64,000 nucleotides of DNA from Kosakonia sp. H02 (GCA_030704225.1 CP131915.1:2666001-2730000); one strand, 5' to 3'; positions 16,899-25,498 are shown, counted from the stretch's first letter. Translations and numbers: made by a program. Notes: a model not told the origin generated them from the letters alone.

Positions 16899-17693
16899 TT
16901 GAAAAAGCTTAAACTACATGGCTTTAACAACCTGACCAAAAGCCTGAGTTTTTGTATCTACGACATCTGCTACGCCAACACCGCAGAAGAGCGTGACGGC
17001 TATATTGCCTACATTGATGAACTCTATAACGCCAACCGTTTGACGGAGATCCTCACGGAAACCTGCAACATTATTGGCGCAAACATTCTGAACGTTGCCC
17101 GCCAGGATTACGAGCCGCAAGGCGCGAGCGTGACGATTCTGGTGAGCGAAGAGCCGGTTGATCCGCATCTTATCGACAAAACCGAGCACCCAGGCCCGCT
17201 GCCGGAAGCGGTTGTGGCGCATCTCGATAAAAGCCATATCTGCGTGCATACCTACCCGGAAAGCCACCCAGAAGGCGGGCTTTGCACCTTCCGCGCGGAT
17301 ATTGAAGTCTCAACCTGCGGCGTGATTTCGCCGTTGAAGGCCCTGAATTACCTGATTCACCAGCTTGAGTCCGATATCGTGACCGTTGATTATCGCGTAC
17401 GCGGCTTTACCCGCGACGTCAATGGCATGAAACATTTTATCGATCATGAGATTAATTCGATTCAGAACTTTATGTCCGAGGACATGAAATCCCTGTACGA
17501 CATGGTGGATGTGAACGTTTATCAGGAAAACATCTTCCATACCAAGATGTTGCTTAAAGAGTTCGACCTTAAGCACTACATGTTCCATACCAAACCGGAA
17601 GATTTAACGACGCAGGAGCGTAAAGAGATCACCGAAGCGCTGTGGAAAGAAATGCGCGAGATTTACTACGGCCGCAATATTCCGGCCGTGTAA
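16899..17693 (+). CDS. speD: S-adenosylmethionine decarboxylase proenzyme
   Basis: SpeD makes decarboxylated SAM for SpeE. The 264-residue proenzyme cleaves itself between Lys111 and Ser112 (D-K-S-H-I-C-V-H-T-Y-P-E) to form the pyruvoyl cofactor. Length equals E. coli SpeD. The start is TTG at 16899 behind AAGGGGGTG; E. coli speD also has a weak start. It forms the speED operon with the gene before it and is convergent with yacL. Confidence 0.97.
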   Translation: MKKLKLHGFNNLTKSLSFCIYDICYANTAEERDGYIAYIDELYNANRLTEILTETCNIIGANILNVARQDYEPQGASVTILVSEEPVDPHLIDKTEHPGPLPEAVVAHLDKSHICVHTYPESHPEGGLCTFRADIEVSTCGVISPLKALNYLIHQLESDIVTVDYRVRGFTRDVNGMKHFIDHEINSIQNFMSEDMKSLYDMVDVNVYQENIFHTKMLLKEFDLKHYMFHTKPEDLTTQERKEITEALWKEMREIYYGRNIPAV

Positions 17694-17700
17694 TGCGCAA

Positions 17701-17720
17701 AGGGAGCAAGGAGGCTCCCT
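17701..17720. terminator. Hairpin between convergent speD and yacL
   Basis: AGGGAGC (17701-17707) pairs with GCTCCCT (17714-17720) around a six-base loop. Neither side has a long T-run (TTTGC on the yacL side), so termination strength is doubtful. Confidence 0.5.
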
Positions 17721-17722
17721 GA

Positions 17723-18085
17723 TTAACGCTGTTTGAGGAATTCGCGATAGGCGGTCACCACCTGAAGAAAATCCTCAATGCCGCACAGCGACAGGCTCTC
17801 TTCGTCGTAGTAACTCATGCCCTCTTCCATTTCATCGCCGGTAAACTCCAGCTGGTTCGCGCGGATCATCACTTCTTCGCCATCCAGCCACAGCGTATAT
17901 TCATGCCCGGCACGCTGCCAGGAACGCTCACTGCCTTTCACTGTTCTTGCCGCCTGCTCCACTTCATCCAGCAGCGCCAGGTTCTCTTTCACTTCTTCAT
18001 TAAACCAGTGACCGACCACTTCGTGGCCCATCGACATACGCACTTTTACCACACCGGTAACATCGCGCAAAAATTCGTGATCCAT
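17723..18085 (-). CDS. yacL: YacL family protein (UPF0231)
   Basis: A 120-residue acidic cytoplasmic protein, same length as E. coli YacL. It is widespread in gamma-proteobacteria; its function is not known. The sequence has no signal peptide or membrane span. Conserved blocks are RMSMGHEVVGHWFNEE near the N-terminus and YYDEESLSLCGIEDFL near the C-terminus. ATG 18085 was chosen over an in-frame start at 18124 because it gives the conserved M-D-x-E-F-L-R-D start. Confidence 0.92.
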   Translation of the reverse strand: MDHEFLRDVTGVVKVRMSMGHEVVGHWFNEEVKENLALLDEVEQAARTVKGSERSWQRAGHEYTLWLDGEEVMIRANQLEFTGDEMEEGMSYYDEESLSLCGIEDFLQVVTAYREFLKQR

Positions 18086-18294
18086 AATCGCTTCCTCATG
18101 CAGGCCAGATAGCCGCCAATGCATTAATTATCGCAGCACAATACAGGAAAAACAGCGCGCAGGCGGGAAGCGTGGGAAAAATTTCTGATAAACGAGCAGG
18201 AACTATCCATTAGACATCCTGTCATTCTCACACCTCGCTGATTATCTGGTTCGTCAGGTTGTGCTTATTAATTGATTACATTCAAAATGCGACT

Positions 18295-18759
18295 TTACTC
18301 ACCTTTGAGTCGTGTTAATTCTCCATTATCTTCCAGGCGATATCGTCCATCTTCCACCGTAAATACGATCTTGCCGTTCCTGTCATTCCCGACGGTAAAG
18401 ACTTTATTTTTATCGATACAGTTCTTTTCCGTTTTCATCTCTGTAAAACACAACCGATCATATTTCCCCTCTTCCTGATAGCCATCGCCAAAAATCCAGA
18501 ACATAACGCTGAAGTGTCCCCATGAAGAGGGTTTTGGAATGCCATATTTTTGTTTTAGCATTCCTTTATTTTGTAGCCACCAATTTATTTTCCCTTTATC
18601 GGTGATAGGGAACTGCTTCACCAAAACAGAGCTGTAATGACTATCTTCATGAACTGCAACAATTTCAACCGGACGAATAGATAACCAGAACGCATACCCC
18701 AGGCTTATTGACATTAATAATACCAGCGCACTCACCATTCTTTTTCTTTTAATGTCCAT
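18295..18759 (-). CDS. DUF943 family membrane-anchored protein
   Basis: A 154-residue protein with an N-terminal basic stretch (MDIKRKR) and one hydrophobic segment at about residues 8-25, predicted to anchor it in the inner membrane with the rest outside. Features I associate with the enterobacterial DUF943 family are W-L-S-I-R-P-V-E-I-V-A-V-H after the anchor, K-I-N-W-W-L-x-N-K and G-D-G-Y-x-E-E-G-K-Y-D-R-L-C-F with a later E-K-N-C-I-D; the two cysteines may pair. ATG 18759 has GGTGA five bases upstream and overlaps the end of the DUF3289 gene by 11 bp. The region is clearly AT-rich. Function is unknown. Confidence 0.78.
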   Translation of the reverse strand: MDIKRKRMVSALVLLMSISLGYAFWLSIRPVEIVAVHEDSHYSSVLVKQFPITDKGKINWWLQNKGMLKQKYGIPKPSSWGHFSVMFWIFGDGYQEEGKYDRLCFTEMKTEKNCIDKNKVFTVGNDRNGKIVFTVEDGRYRLEDNGELTRLKGE

Positions 18760-19594
18760 TACGATCACCAGTAATCTCGATCATTGTTTCCAAATTAGTG
18801 ATAAAAGGCTTAAAGCCAAATTGTTCGTACCGCTGGAGCATAAACCAGATCCGAAAGAAACGGAACTGATGAAATTTAAAATTAGAAATATCTGCACTAT
18901 CAAGACCGAAATGATCCTGTACTTTGTAATGTACCACCGCACGGTAACGCTCATCGTCAATATGTAATGATTTTATGGTGATATCCGTTGCCCAGGTATC
19001 ATGAACCGTAATTCCCATACCGTTAAAGCTATCCTGAAATCTGTCAAACTTAGGTAATCGACCAATTAATATGGCCTGAGTTAATTCGCTCGCTCTGCCT
19101 GCCGGATAATATTTTCTTAGCCAATTTATATTTCTATTAAATGTATCTTTTAATAATAACAAGGTACTGTTATCTGGTGAATTATCCTTCATTATTTGTT
19201 CTTTCAATGCTCTATCCAAAAATATATCCCGAAAGGGCATGCCATTCCCATTTCGCATATGCGCAACCATTTTTTGCATCGTATATTGCCAGGGACCATA
19301 AAAAGAAAAAGCGCGAGATAAATGGCGAAATTCGTCAAATAAAATATCAGCACATTCACAGATTGTAATTTTATCCCCCTCCCCGCGAGAACCATAAAAC
19401 ATTGATTGAGGCTGATTAAAAGGCGTTATTTTCGTTAATGCATACGGATTTACCCGGGCAGAAACATCCACAAGATGAAAATTATTTTTTAATTGATATT
19501 CGGATAGATCACCATAACGCATATCAGTGGCACTATAATCATCCATTCTTTTTTGGGTTTTGAATATGGTTCTGGGAAATGTTAATGCAGCCAT
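18749..19594 (-). CDS. DUF3289 family protein
   Basis: A 281-residue protein without signal peptide or obvious membrane span. Blocks that I associate with DUF3289 proteins of enterobacteria are T-Q-K-R-M-D-D-Y-S-A-x-D-M-R-Y-G-D-L near the N-terminus, R-V-N-P-Y-A-L-T-K-I-T-P-F, L-P-K-F-D-R-F-Q-D-x-F-N-G-M-G-I-T-V-H-D-T-W-A-T, and H-Y-K-V-Q-D-H-F-G-L-D near the C-terminus. The biochemical role is unknown. Base composition (very AT-rich around 19,130-19,210) differs sharply from acnB and speD, suggesting acquisition. The 11-bp overlap with the DUF943 gene implies co-translation of the pair. Confidence 0.75.
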   Translation of the reverse strand: MAALTFPRTIFKTQKRMDDYSATDMRYGDLSEYQLKNNFHLVDVSARVNPYALTKITPFNQPQSMFYGSRGEGDKITICECADILFDEFRHLSRAFSFYGPWQYTMQKMVAHMRNGNGMPFRDIFLDRALKEQIMKDNSPDNSTLLLLKDTFNRNINWLRKYYPAGRASELTQAILIGRLPKFDRFQDSFNGMGITVHDTWATDITIKSLHIDDERYRAVVHYKVQDHFGLDSADISNFKFHQFRFFRIWFMLQRYEQFGFKPFITNLETMIEITGDRNGH

Positions 19595-19730
19595 TAAGAA
19601 ACACTCCTTGTATTATTTTCCATTGCGGCCTTTGCGCAGGGATAATAATTCTTCAAAGACGGGAGTGTAAGTCTGCTGCTAATTACCTGAGTGGAATTCG
19701 GATTTCAACCCGGTTTCAGGCTGATACGGA

Positions 19731-19756
19731 AAAAAGCCACCCCGAAGGGTGGCTTT
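19731..19756 (-). terminator. acnB terminator
   Basis: AAAGCCACCC (19733-19742) and GGGTGGCTTT (19747-19756) form a 10-bp stem with a CGAA loop; on the minus strand a run of T follows directly. It lies 5 bp after the acnB stop. Confidence 0.9.
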
Positions 19757-19761
19757 CTCAT

Positions 19762-22359
19762 TTAGACGGCGGTCTGGAAAATCACGCCTTCAGCTTTATC
19801 GGTGTATTGATTTAGCTGGTCAAAGTTGAGGTAGCGGTAAGTATCCACGGCGGTTTTATCCACCTGATCCATAAAGGTCAAATACTCTTGCGGCGTCGGC
19901 AGTTTACCGATCAGCGCCGAAACGGCCGCCAGTTCCGCAGAGGCCAGGAAAACATTGGCGCCGGTACCTAAACGGTTCGGGAAGTTACGGGTTGAGGTCG
20001 AAACAACTGTCGCACCGTCCGCTACGCGCGCCTGGTTACCCATGCACAGCGAGCAGCCTGGGATCTCGATACGCGCACCGCTCTTACCGAACACGCTGTA
20101 GTAGCCCTCTTCGGTCAACTGAGCGGCATCCATACGGGTCGGCGGCGCAACCCACAGGCGGGTTGGCAGCTGGCCTTTGTGGCTGTCCAGCAGTTTACCG
20201 GCGGCGCGGAAGTGGCCGATGTTGGTCATACAGGAACCAATGAACACCTCGTCAATGCTCTCGCCCTGCACATCGGAGAGCAGACGCGCATCATCCGGGT
20301 CGTTCGGTGCACACAGGATCGGCTCTTTGATTTCCGCCAGATCGATATCAATCACCGCTGCGTATTCGGCATCGGCATCCGCTTCCAGCAGTTCAGGTTC
20401 CGCCAGCCATTTTTCCATGCCCTGGATACGGCGCTCCAGCGTACGGCGATCGCCGTAACCTTCGGCAATCATCCACTTCAGCAGCACGATGTTGGAGTTC
20501 AGATACTCGATGATCGGCTCTTTGTTCAGCTTGATGGTGCAACCGGCAGCGGAACGTTCAGCGGAGGCATCGGTCAGTTCAAATGCCTGCTCAACTTTCA
20601 GATCCGGCAGACCTTCAATCTCCAGAATGCGGCCAGAGAAGATGTTTTTCTTCCCTTTCTTCTCAACGGTCAGCAGACCCTGCTTGATCGCGTACAGCGG
20701 AATGGCATGAACCAGATCGCGCAGGGTGATGCCAGGCTGCATTTTGCCTTTAAAGCGCACCAGCACAGATTCCGGCATATCCAGCGGCATCACGCCAGTC
20801 GCCGCGGCAAACGCCACCAGACCAGACCCTGCCGGGAAGGAGATACCAATCGGGAAACGGGTATGGGAGTCACCGCCTGTACCAACGGTATCCGGCAGCA
20901 GCATACGGTTCAGCCAGGAGTGGATCACGCCATCGCCAGGGCGCAGCGACACACCGCCACGGTTCATAATGAAGTCCGGCAGCGTATGGTGCGTGGTCAC
21001 GTCCACCGGCTTCGGATAAGCCGCCGTGTGGCAGAAAGACTGCATCACCAGATCCGCAGAGAAGCCCAGGCACGCCAGGTCTTTCAGCTCATCACGGGTC
21101 ATCGGGCCGGTGGTGTCCTGCGAGCCAACGGAGGTCATCTTCGGTTCGCAATATGCGCCCGGACGCACACCGTCCACGCCGCACGCACGGCCAACCATTT
21201 TTTGTGCCAGCGAGTAACCACGGCTGCTTTCCGCCACGTCTTTCGCCTGGCGGAACACGTCACTGTGCGGCAGACCCAGCGCTTCACGCGCTTTGGTGGT
21301 CAGGCCACGGCCGATAATCAGCGGAATACGGCCACCGGCGCGCACTTCGTCAATCAGCACATCGGTTTTCAGTTCAAAGTTCGCCAGCAGCTCGCCGGTT
21401 TCGTGGTTGCGCACTTCCCCTTTGAACGGGTAAACGTCAATCACATCGCCCATATTCAGGTTATTAACGTCCACTTCGATCGGCAGCGCGCCCGCATCTT
21501 CCATGGTGTTAAAGAAGATTGGCGCGATTTTGCCGCCGAGCACCAGCCCGCCGCCGCGTTTGTTCGGCACGTTCGGAATATCGTCGCCCATAAACCACAG
21601 CACCGAGTTGGTGGCGGATTTGCGCGAAGAACCGGTACCGACAACATCGCCGACGTAAGCCAGCGGGAAGCCTTTTTGCGCAAGTGCTTCAATCTGTTTG
21701 ATCGGACCGACGCTGCCCGGTTGATCCGGTTCAATACCTTCACGGGCGTTTTTCAACATTGCCAGCGCGTGCAGCGGAATATCCGGGCGCGACCAGGCAT
21801 CCGGTGCCGGAGAGAGATCGTCGGTGTTGGTTTCACCGGTCACTTTGAACACCGTAACGGTGATTTTTTCCGCCAGCGGCGGACGGCTCTGGAACCACTC
21901 AGCATCGGCCCAGGATTGCATCACCTGCTTCGCGTAGGCATTGCCCGCTTTGGCTTTCTCTTCCACATCGTAGAAGTTATCGAACATCAGCAGGGTATGA
22001 GACAGCGCTTTGGCCGCGATTGGCGCGAGCGTGTCGTTATCCAGCGCGTCAATCAGCGGGTGAATGTTATAACCGCCCTGCATAGTGCCCAGCAGTTCGA
22101 TGGCTTTTTCAGGCGTAACCAGCGGAGAGGTCGCTTCGCCTTTGGCGATAGCAGCAAGGAAACCCGCTTTCACATAAGCGGCTTCGTCAACGCCTGGCGG
22201 GACACGGTTGGTCAGCAGATCTAACAGGAATTCTTCTTCGCCAGCAGGCGGGTTCTTCAGCAGCTCGACTAACGCTGCCATTTGGGTTGCATCTAATGGT
22301 TTTGGCGCAATCCCCTCAGCGGCACGTTCAGCTACGTGCTTACGGTATTCTTCTAGCAC
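19762..22359 (-). CDS. acnB: Aconitate hydratase B (bifunctional, 2-methylisocitrate dehydratase)
   Basis: AcnB is the main TCA-cycle aconitase and carries a [4Fe-4S] cluster; the apo form binds mRNAs in E. coli. The 865-residue product is almost identical to E. coli AcnB. The HEAT-like N-terminal domain is at residues 1-160, followed by the swivel domain. The cluster cysteines lie in SCMTNIGH and near G-C-S-L-C-M-G-N-Q-A-R (about residues 710 and 769-772). The start is GTG at 22359, giving M-L-E-E-Y-R, with GAGGAG at 22366-22371; ATG codons farther upstream are rejected. Confidence 0.98.
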   Translation of the reverse strand: MLEEYRKHVAERAAEGIAPKPLDATQMAALVELLKNPPAGEEEFLLDLLTNRVPPGVDEAAYVKAGFLAAIAKGEATSPLVTPEKAIELLGTMQGGYNIHPLIDALDNDTLAPIAAKALSHTLLMFDNFYDVEEKAKAGNAYAKQVMQSWADAEWFQSRPPLAEKITVTVFKVTGETNTDDLSPAPDAWSRPDIPLHALAMLKNAREGIEPDQPGSVGPIKQIEALAQKGFPLAYVGDVVGTGSSRKSATNSVLWFMGDDIPNVPNKRGGGLVLGGKIAPIFFNTMEDAGALPIEVDVNNLNMGDVIDVYPFKGEVRNHETGELLANFELKTDVLIDEVRAGGRIPLIIGRGLTTKAREALGLPHSDVFRQAKDVAESSRGYSLAQKMVGRACGVDGVRPGAYCEPKMTSVGSQDTTGPMTRDELKDLACLGFSADLVMQSFCHTAAYPKPVDVTTHHTLPDFIMNRGGVSLRPGDGVIHSWLNRMLLPDTVGTGGDSHTRFPIGISFPAGSGLVAFAAATGVMPLDMPESVLVRFKGKMQPGITLRDLVHAIPLYAIKQGLLTVEKKGKKNIFSGRILEIEGLPDLKVEQAFELTDASAERSAAGCTIKLNKEPIIEYLNSNIVLLKWMIAEGYGDRRTLERRIQGMEKWLAEPELLEADADAEYAAVIDIDLAEIKEPILCAPNDPDDARLLSDVQGESIDEVFIGSCMTNIGHFRAAGKLLDSHKGQLPTRLWVAPPTRMDAAQLTEEGYYSVFGKSGARIEIPGCSLCMGNQARVADGATVVSTSTRNFPNRLGTGANVFLASAELAAVSALIGKLPTPQEYLTFMDQVDKTAVDTYRYLNFDQLNQYTDKAEGVIFQTAV

Positions 22360-22594
22360 GACGGTTCTCCTCGCTCTCATTGTCATAATGCGGCAGGCGT
22401 TTCTCTTCACGCTCCTGTGAGACAGCAGTTTGTAGGGTAAATCCGCGAACCGCGTCGGGCAGCATAGCAGGATTTTCAGGGGGTGTTAATCCGTTTACAA
22501 AAAAGCAACATTAAATACTTGCTGAATCGTTAAAGACGGCATAAAGCAGGCGGGAGAGGGTTTTTACAGGGGAGAATCCTCGCCTGTGCCCCAA

Positions 22595-22619
22595 CAAAAA
22601 TGACCCCGTAGGGCCATTT
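22595..22619 (-). terminator. Possible terminator of the 473-residue gene
   Basis: AAATGACCCC (22598-22607) can pair with GGGCCATTT (22611-22619) with one mismatch, followed on the minus strand by TTTTTGTTGG. It starts 13 bp after the stop codon. Confidence 0.5.
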
Positions 22620-22632
22620 CGTTATCGTGATG

Positions 22633-24054
22633 TTACAGCGAACGCAGAATTACCATCTTCCGGTTATTGGCGTACTGCTCCGGCCTCATGGTCTGATCAA
22701 CCAGCTTGCCCAGCACATATTTTTTCACCGTTTCACGGTTATTTACCTGCTCGTTGTAGCCCACATCGGCAAGCTGCCCGCGGCCGTTATAATTGAGCGT
22801 AGTAGTGCTCGTTTCGTCATTTTCCAGCAGGTGATAAGTGTAGTTCTGCGACGATTTCATGGCATTGAGCGCCAGCGGAATCGACGGATCGAGCGCCTGG
22901 TGCCAGGCCGCGCTGAGATGGCTGCGTGCTGTCTGTATCACCGTTTTTGAACCGTTACTGTGCAGGCCCTCTTCGGTTGACTGCGAGGCAGAATAAGCAA
23001 AGCGATCCTTCTCTTCCGTGTGTGCCGGGTTGCTCGCTTTCTCTCGCTGGGTCAGGGAGAGCGAGAAATCGTTCAGGCCGCTTAATTGGGACGCGCCATT
23101 ATCGCCAATTCGGATCGCCTGCCCTACGGTGATTATCTTCGTTGCTTCAGCACTGGCGGTGCTATTTAACGCACGGAATACGGATTTGAGCGCTGCCATT
23201 TGGTCGCGGTCGCCCTGCCCGGCAATACGCGCTTTATCGAACTTGTCGTCATAGGCTCTTAATGCCGACTGTTGCTGCGCATAGTTACCGGAAAACACGG
23301 CATGGGAACTGTCGCTGCTCATTTTCAGGGAGAAGTTCCCATCTTCATAGGCAACCGATCGGGTTTTATCATCGGCATGGAAATTGAGCGATTGCAGCGT
23401 CTCGCCGTTGTTGCGCACGTCTGTTTTCAGGTCAACAGACTTGAGCATCCGGCTGTCAAAGTTGGTCAAACCGCTGATATCGAGTTGCGGCGGCTCCTGC
23501 CCCAGCCCGTTCAACGTTTTTTCCAGCGCTTCGCTTAAATTCGCCACCGCCGCCGCTTCATCATCATTCAGCGCTTCGCCGTCGGTTTTCAGCTGTACGG
23601 TCAGGCCGTCGTCCTGCTGGGACATGACCAGATGCACCGTTGACCCCGATTGCGTGACGATATCCAGCGTCACCGCCGAGTTATTCGGTGCTCGCGTTGT
23701 ACCCAGTGCCGCGCCGCTTAATACCTGCGTGACATCGTCGCGGCTCTCTGTCAGGTTGCTGAGCAATGTGCTGCCGAGGCTGGCGAAAGCCGATACCGAG
23801 GCGCTTCCGGCGGCGACTTTCATCAGCCCCTGGAGTTGGGTGTTTTGTTGCAGCACCCCGCTGGCACTTATTTTTTTAGCCGACAGGTTATAAACCGCAG
23901 CAATCTCCTGCGTCTGGCTGCCGAACATCACTTTCGCCGAGGCGTTGTCACTGTTTGATGCGGCGTTATTACCGGTGGCGCGCGCAGACTGCGCGGATGG
24001 ACTGACCCGCGCCGGGGATGTCAGCAGCGTCGTAAAGTTAAGCCCGTTAATCAT
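22633..24054 (-). CDS. Unrecognised 473-residue cysteine-free protein
   Basis: I do not recognise this protein. From ATG 24054 it is 473 residues with no cysteine, no signal peptide and no clear membrane span. The first 60 residues are rich in Ser, Ala, Asn and Gln and look disordered (S-P-S-A-Q-S-A-R-A-T-G-N-N-A-A-S-N-S). The middle (about 120-220) has a regular strand/helix pattern, V-T-L-D-I-V-T-Q-S-G-S-T-V-H-L-V-M then T-D-G-E-A-L-N-D-D-E-A-A-A-V-A-N-L. The C-terminus (about 380-473) is more conserved-looking and ends R-K-M-V-I-L-R-S-L. GAGGGAG lies about 10 bases before the ATG; an in-frame start at 24141 is possible. E. coli has yacH in this acnB-lpd interval, which this does not resemble. 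It lies beyond a strong terminator from traT, so it must have its own promoter. Confidence 0.75.
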   Translation of the reverse strand: MINGLNFTTLLTSPARVSPSAQSARATGNNAASNSDNASAKVMFGSQTQEIAAVYNLSAKKISASGVLQQNTQLQGLMKVAAGSASVSAFASLGSTLLSNLTESRDDVTQVLSGAALGTTRAPNNSAVTLDIVTQSGSTVHLVMSQQDDGLTVQLKTDGEALNDDEAAAVANLSEALEKTLNGLGQEPPQLDISGLTNFDSRMLKSVDLKTDVRNNGETLQSLNFHADDKTRSVAYEDGNFSLKMSSDSSHAVFSGNYAQQQSALRAYDDKFDKARIAGQGDRDQMAALKSVFRALNSTASAEATKIITVGQAIRIGDNGASQLSGLNDFSLSLTQREKASNPAHTEEKDRFAYSASQSTEEGLHSNGSKTVIQTARSHLSAAWHQALDPSIPLALNAMKSSQNYTYHLLENDETSTTTLNYNGRGQLADVGYNEQVNNRETVKKYVLGKLVDQTMRPEQYANNRKMVILRSL

Positions 24055-24163
24055 GGCGATGAAACTCCCTCTCACCGTTAGTCGTAGACCATTAACATCG
24101 GCAGCGATTGGGTAATGTTTATCCTTTTTGGCCGAAAACACTCAATTCATCACGCTATGAAAT

Positions 24164-24199
24164 AAAAAAAGCGGGCCAGTTGCCTGGTCCGCTTTTTTT
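24164..24199 (-). terminator. traT terminator
   Basis: An A-tract and GCGGGCCAG (24171-24179) pair with CTGGTCCGC (24184-24192) followed by a T-tract, giving a strong stem with a short loop and runs of T on either strand. It lies 18 bp after the traT-like stop. Confidence 0.9.
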
Positions 24200-24217
24200 C
24201 ATCTATGCGTATACGCA

Positions 24218-24949
24218 TTACATAATGTTAGCGACGGATTTCGCCAGTTGCGCTTCGAGAGCCGGTTTCGCTTCTTCGAACTTCAGGTTTACTTTGTTGG
24301 CATTAGAAACAACACGCGTCTGGTACTTCGCACGGTTGCCCTCTTCGCTGCTGGTTTGCAGCTTGATGCCGGAGGTGCCCTGGCGCAGCGCGGCCACGTT
24401 ATCGGTGGTCACTTTCGCTTTGCTACGTTCGGAGATTTGCAGGTCGGTGATCATGGTGTAGTTCACATCTTCCACCATCGCGTCAGCCGCCAGACCGATC
24501 AGGCCAGCCGCCAGACCTACGCCCAGCGCCGCGCCGGAAGAGTTGCTGTTATATGCCGTGATACCAGCCCCCAGCCCTGCGCCAATAGCCGCGCCTTCGT
24601 AACCGCTTTTCAGGTAGCCCTGGGTTTCACGCAGATCCATTTTATCTGCTTTCAGCACGTTTGCCTGGATCCAGTAATACGCAGTATCCGGGGAAGACGT
24701 GACTTTATAGCCTTTGTCGGTGAGCTCTTTAGAGAGCAGGGTTTGCAGATTGCTCATGTCTTTATCAGAGGTATTTTTCACCTGGATATAGACGCTTTTC
24801 TCAGAGGAAGGCTCCAGCCAGATGGTCTGGCTCATCTGGGTTTTGACTTCCAGATTGCGTTTTTTCACTGCTGTAGTCATCGCGCCGCAACCGGACAACG
24901 CAAAGGCTGCCAATACCACACCAACGACAGCGATTTTTTTAATAGACAT
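24218..24949 (-). CDS. traT: TraT-like outer-membrane lipoprotein (chromosomal)
   Basis: The 243-residue product closely follows TraT of F-like plasmids, the lipoprotein responsible for surface exclusion and for complement resistance. It has a lipoprotein signal with lipobox L-S-G-C ending at Cys21; Gly22 at +2 favours outer-membrane sorting. Shared blocks include A-V-K-K-R-N-L-E-V-K-T-Q-M-S, Y-Y-W-I-Q-A-N-V-L-K-A-D-K-M-D-L-R-E, a glycine-rich hydrophobic stretch (about residues 117-155), D-V-N-Y-T-M-I-T-D and Y-Q-T-R-V-V-S-N-A-N-K-V-N-L-K-F-E. No other tra genes are near, so this is an orphan chromosomal copy with its own ribosome site (AAGGA) and terminator. Confidence 0.93.
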   Translation of the reverse strand: MSIKKIAVVGVVLAAFALSGCGAMTTAVKKRNLEVKTQMSQTIWLEPSSEKSVYIQVKNTSDKDMSNLQTLLSKELTDKGYKVTSSPDTAYYWIQANVLKADKMDLRETQGYLKSGYEGAAIGAGLGAGITAYNSNSSGAALGVGLAAGLIGLAADAMVEDVNYTMITDLQISERSKAKVTTDNVAALRQGTSGIKLQTSSEEGNRAKYQTRVVSNANKVNLKFEEAKPALEAQLAKSVANIM

Positions 24950-25285
24950 AATGGTTCCTTTTTTATTTCCATGACCAGAAGAAGAACAAATAAGGCAAAG
25001 ACAGGACGGGAGCGATGAAACGGGGAAAAGTCACAAAGTCCATGTCATGACGACGCCTGAGTCGCAGACCTGAAGCCTACGGCTAACAGCTTTATTAGAT
25101 GAGTTATCGGCATTTTAATGAACAATTTGAGTAAAAAATGCCTACCAATAGTTGTAGTTTTGAAATTCAGAAAAAATTAAAGCGGCCAAAACGCATTTCG
25201 CACCGTTATATAAAAATGATGCAAATCACATAATAAACTTATTCAATTACTTACAGTAAGGTGGATTTAATTTAAGGGGACATAA
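24950..25285. other. AT-rich intergenic region between traT and a small membrane protein gene
   Basis: This 336-bp divergent intergenic stretch must hold the traT promoter and that of the gene at 25286. It is strongly AT-rich from about 25,085. I see AAGGGGA (25274-25280) as the ribosome site of the small gene and a short dyad CTTACAGTAAG just before it, but no operator I can name and no convincing reading frame. Confidence 0.6.
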
Positions 25286-25498
25286 ATGAAATTAATAAAA
25301 CGAATCCTTTATCAGGCCGTGTATCTGCTGCTTTTTATTATTGGATTTTCATTACTCGATAGCACTCATATTCTTGATACTGATACAACCTCAAGAAGCG
25401 AAGCCGCAGCAAAGTTTATTGTGATGATCATTGTGCTCGCTGCTATCACTCACTGGGGCATGAAATTTTATACGTGGCTTACCGGCTATAAGAAATAA
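25286..25498 (+). CDS. Small two-span membrane protein, unrecognised
   Basis: A 70-residue protein beginning M-K-L-I-K-R-I-L-Y-Q. Two hydrophobic segments are visible, at about residues 8-25 and 43-60, joined by a polar loop with D-T-D-T-T-S-R-S-E, and the end is basic (G-Y-K-K). The ATG has a good ribosome site (AAGGGGA, 5 bases away) and the gene ends in a strong terminator, which supports it being real. I do not recognise the family. The open frame is AT-rich compared with lpd. Confidence 0.7.
   Translation: MKLIKRILYQAVYLLLFIIGFSLLDSTHILDTDTTSRSEAAAKFIVMIIVLAAITHWGMKFYTWLTGYKK

Noticed and set aside
20179..22224. A 681-codon open frame antisense to acnB
   Set aside because: It mirrors acnB codons on the opposite strand, is rich in Arg, His and Gln typical of shadow frames, and lacks a ribosome site; acnB is unambiguous.
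24218..24949. TraT as evidence of an integrated conjugative element
   Set aside because: No other transfer, integrase, relaxase or att-like repeats are visible around it; flanks are conserved chromosomal genes.
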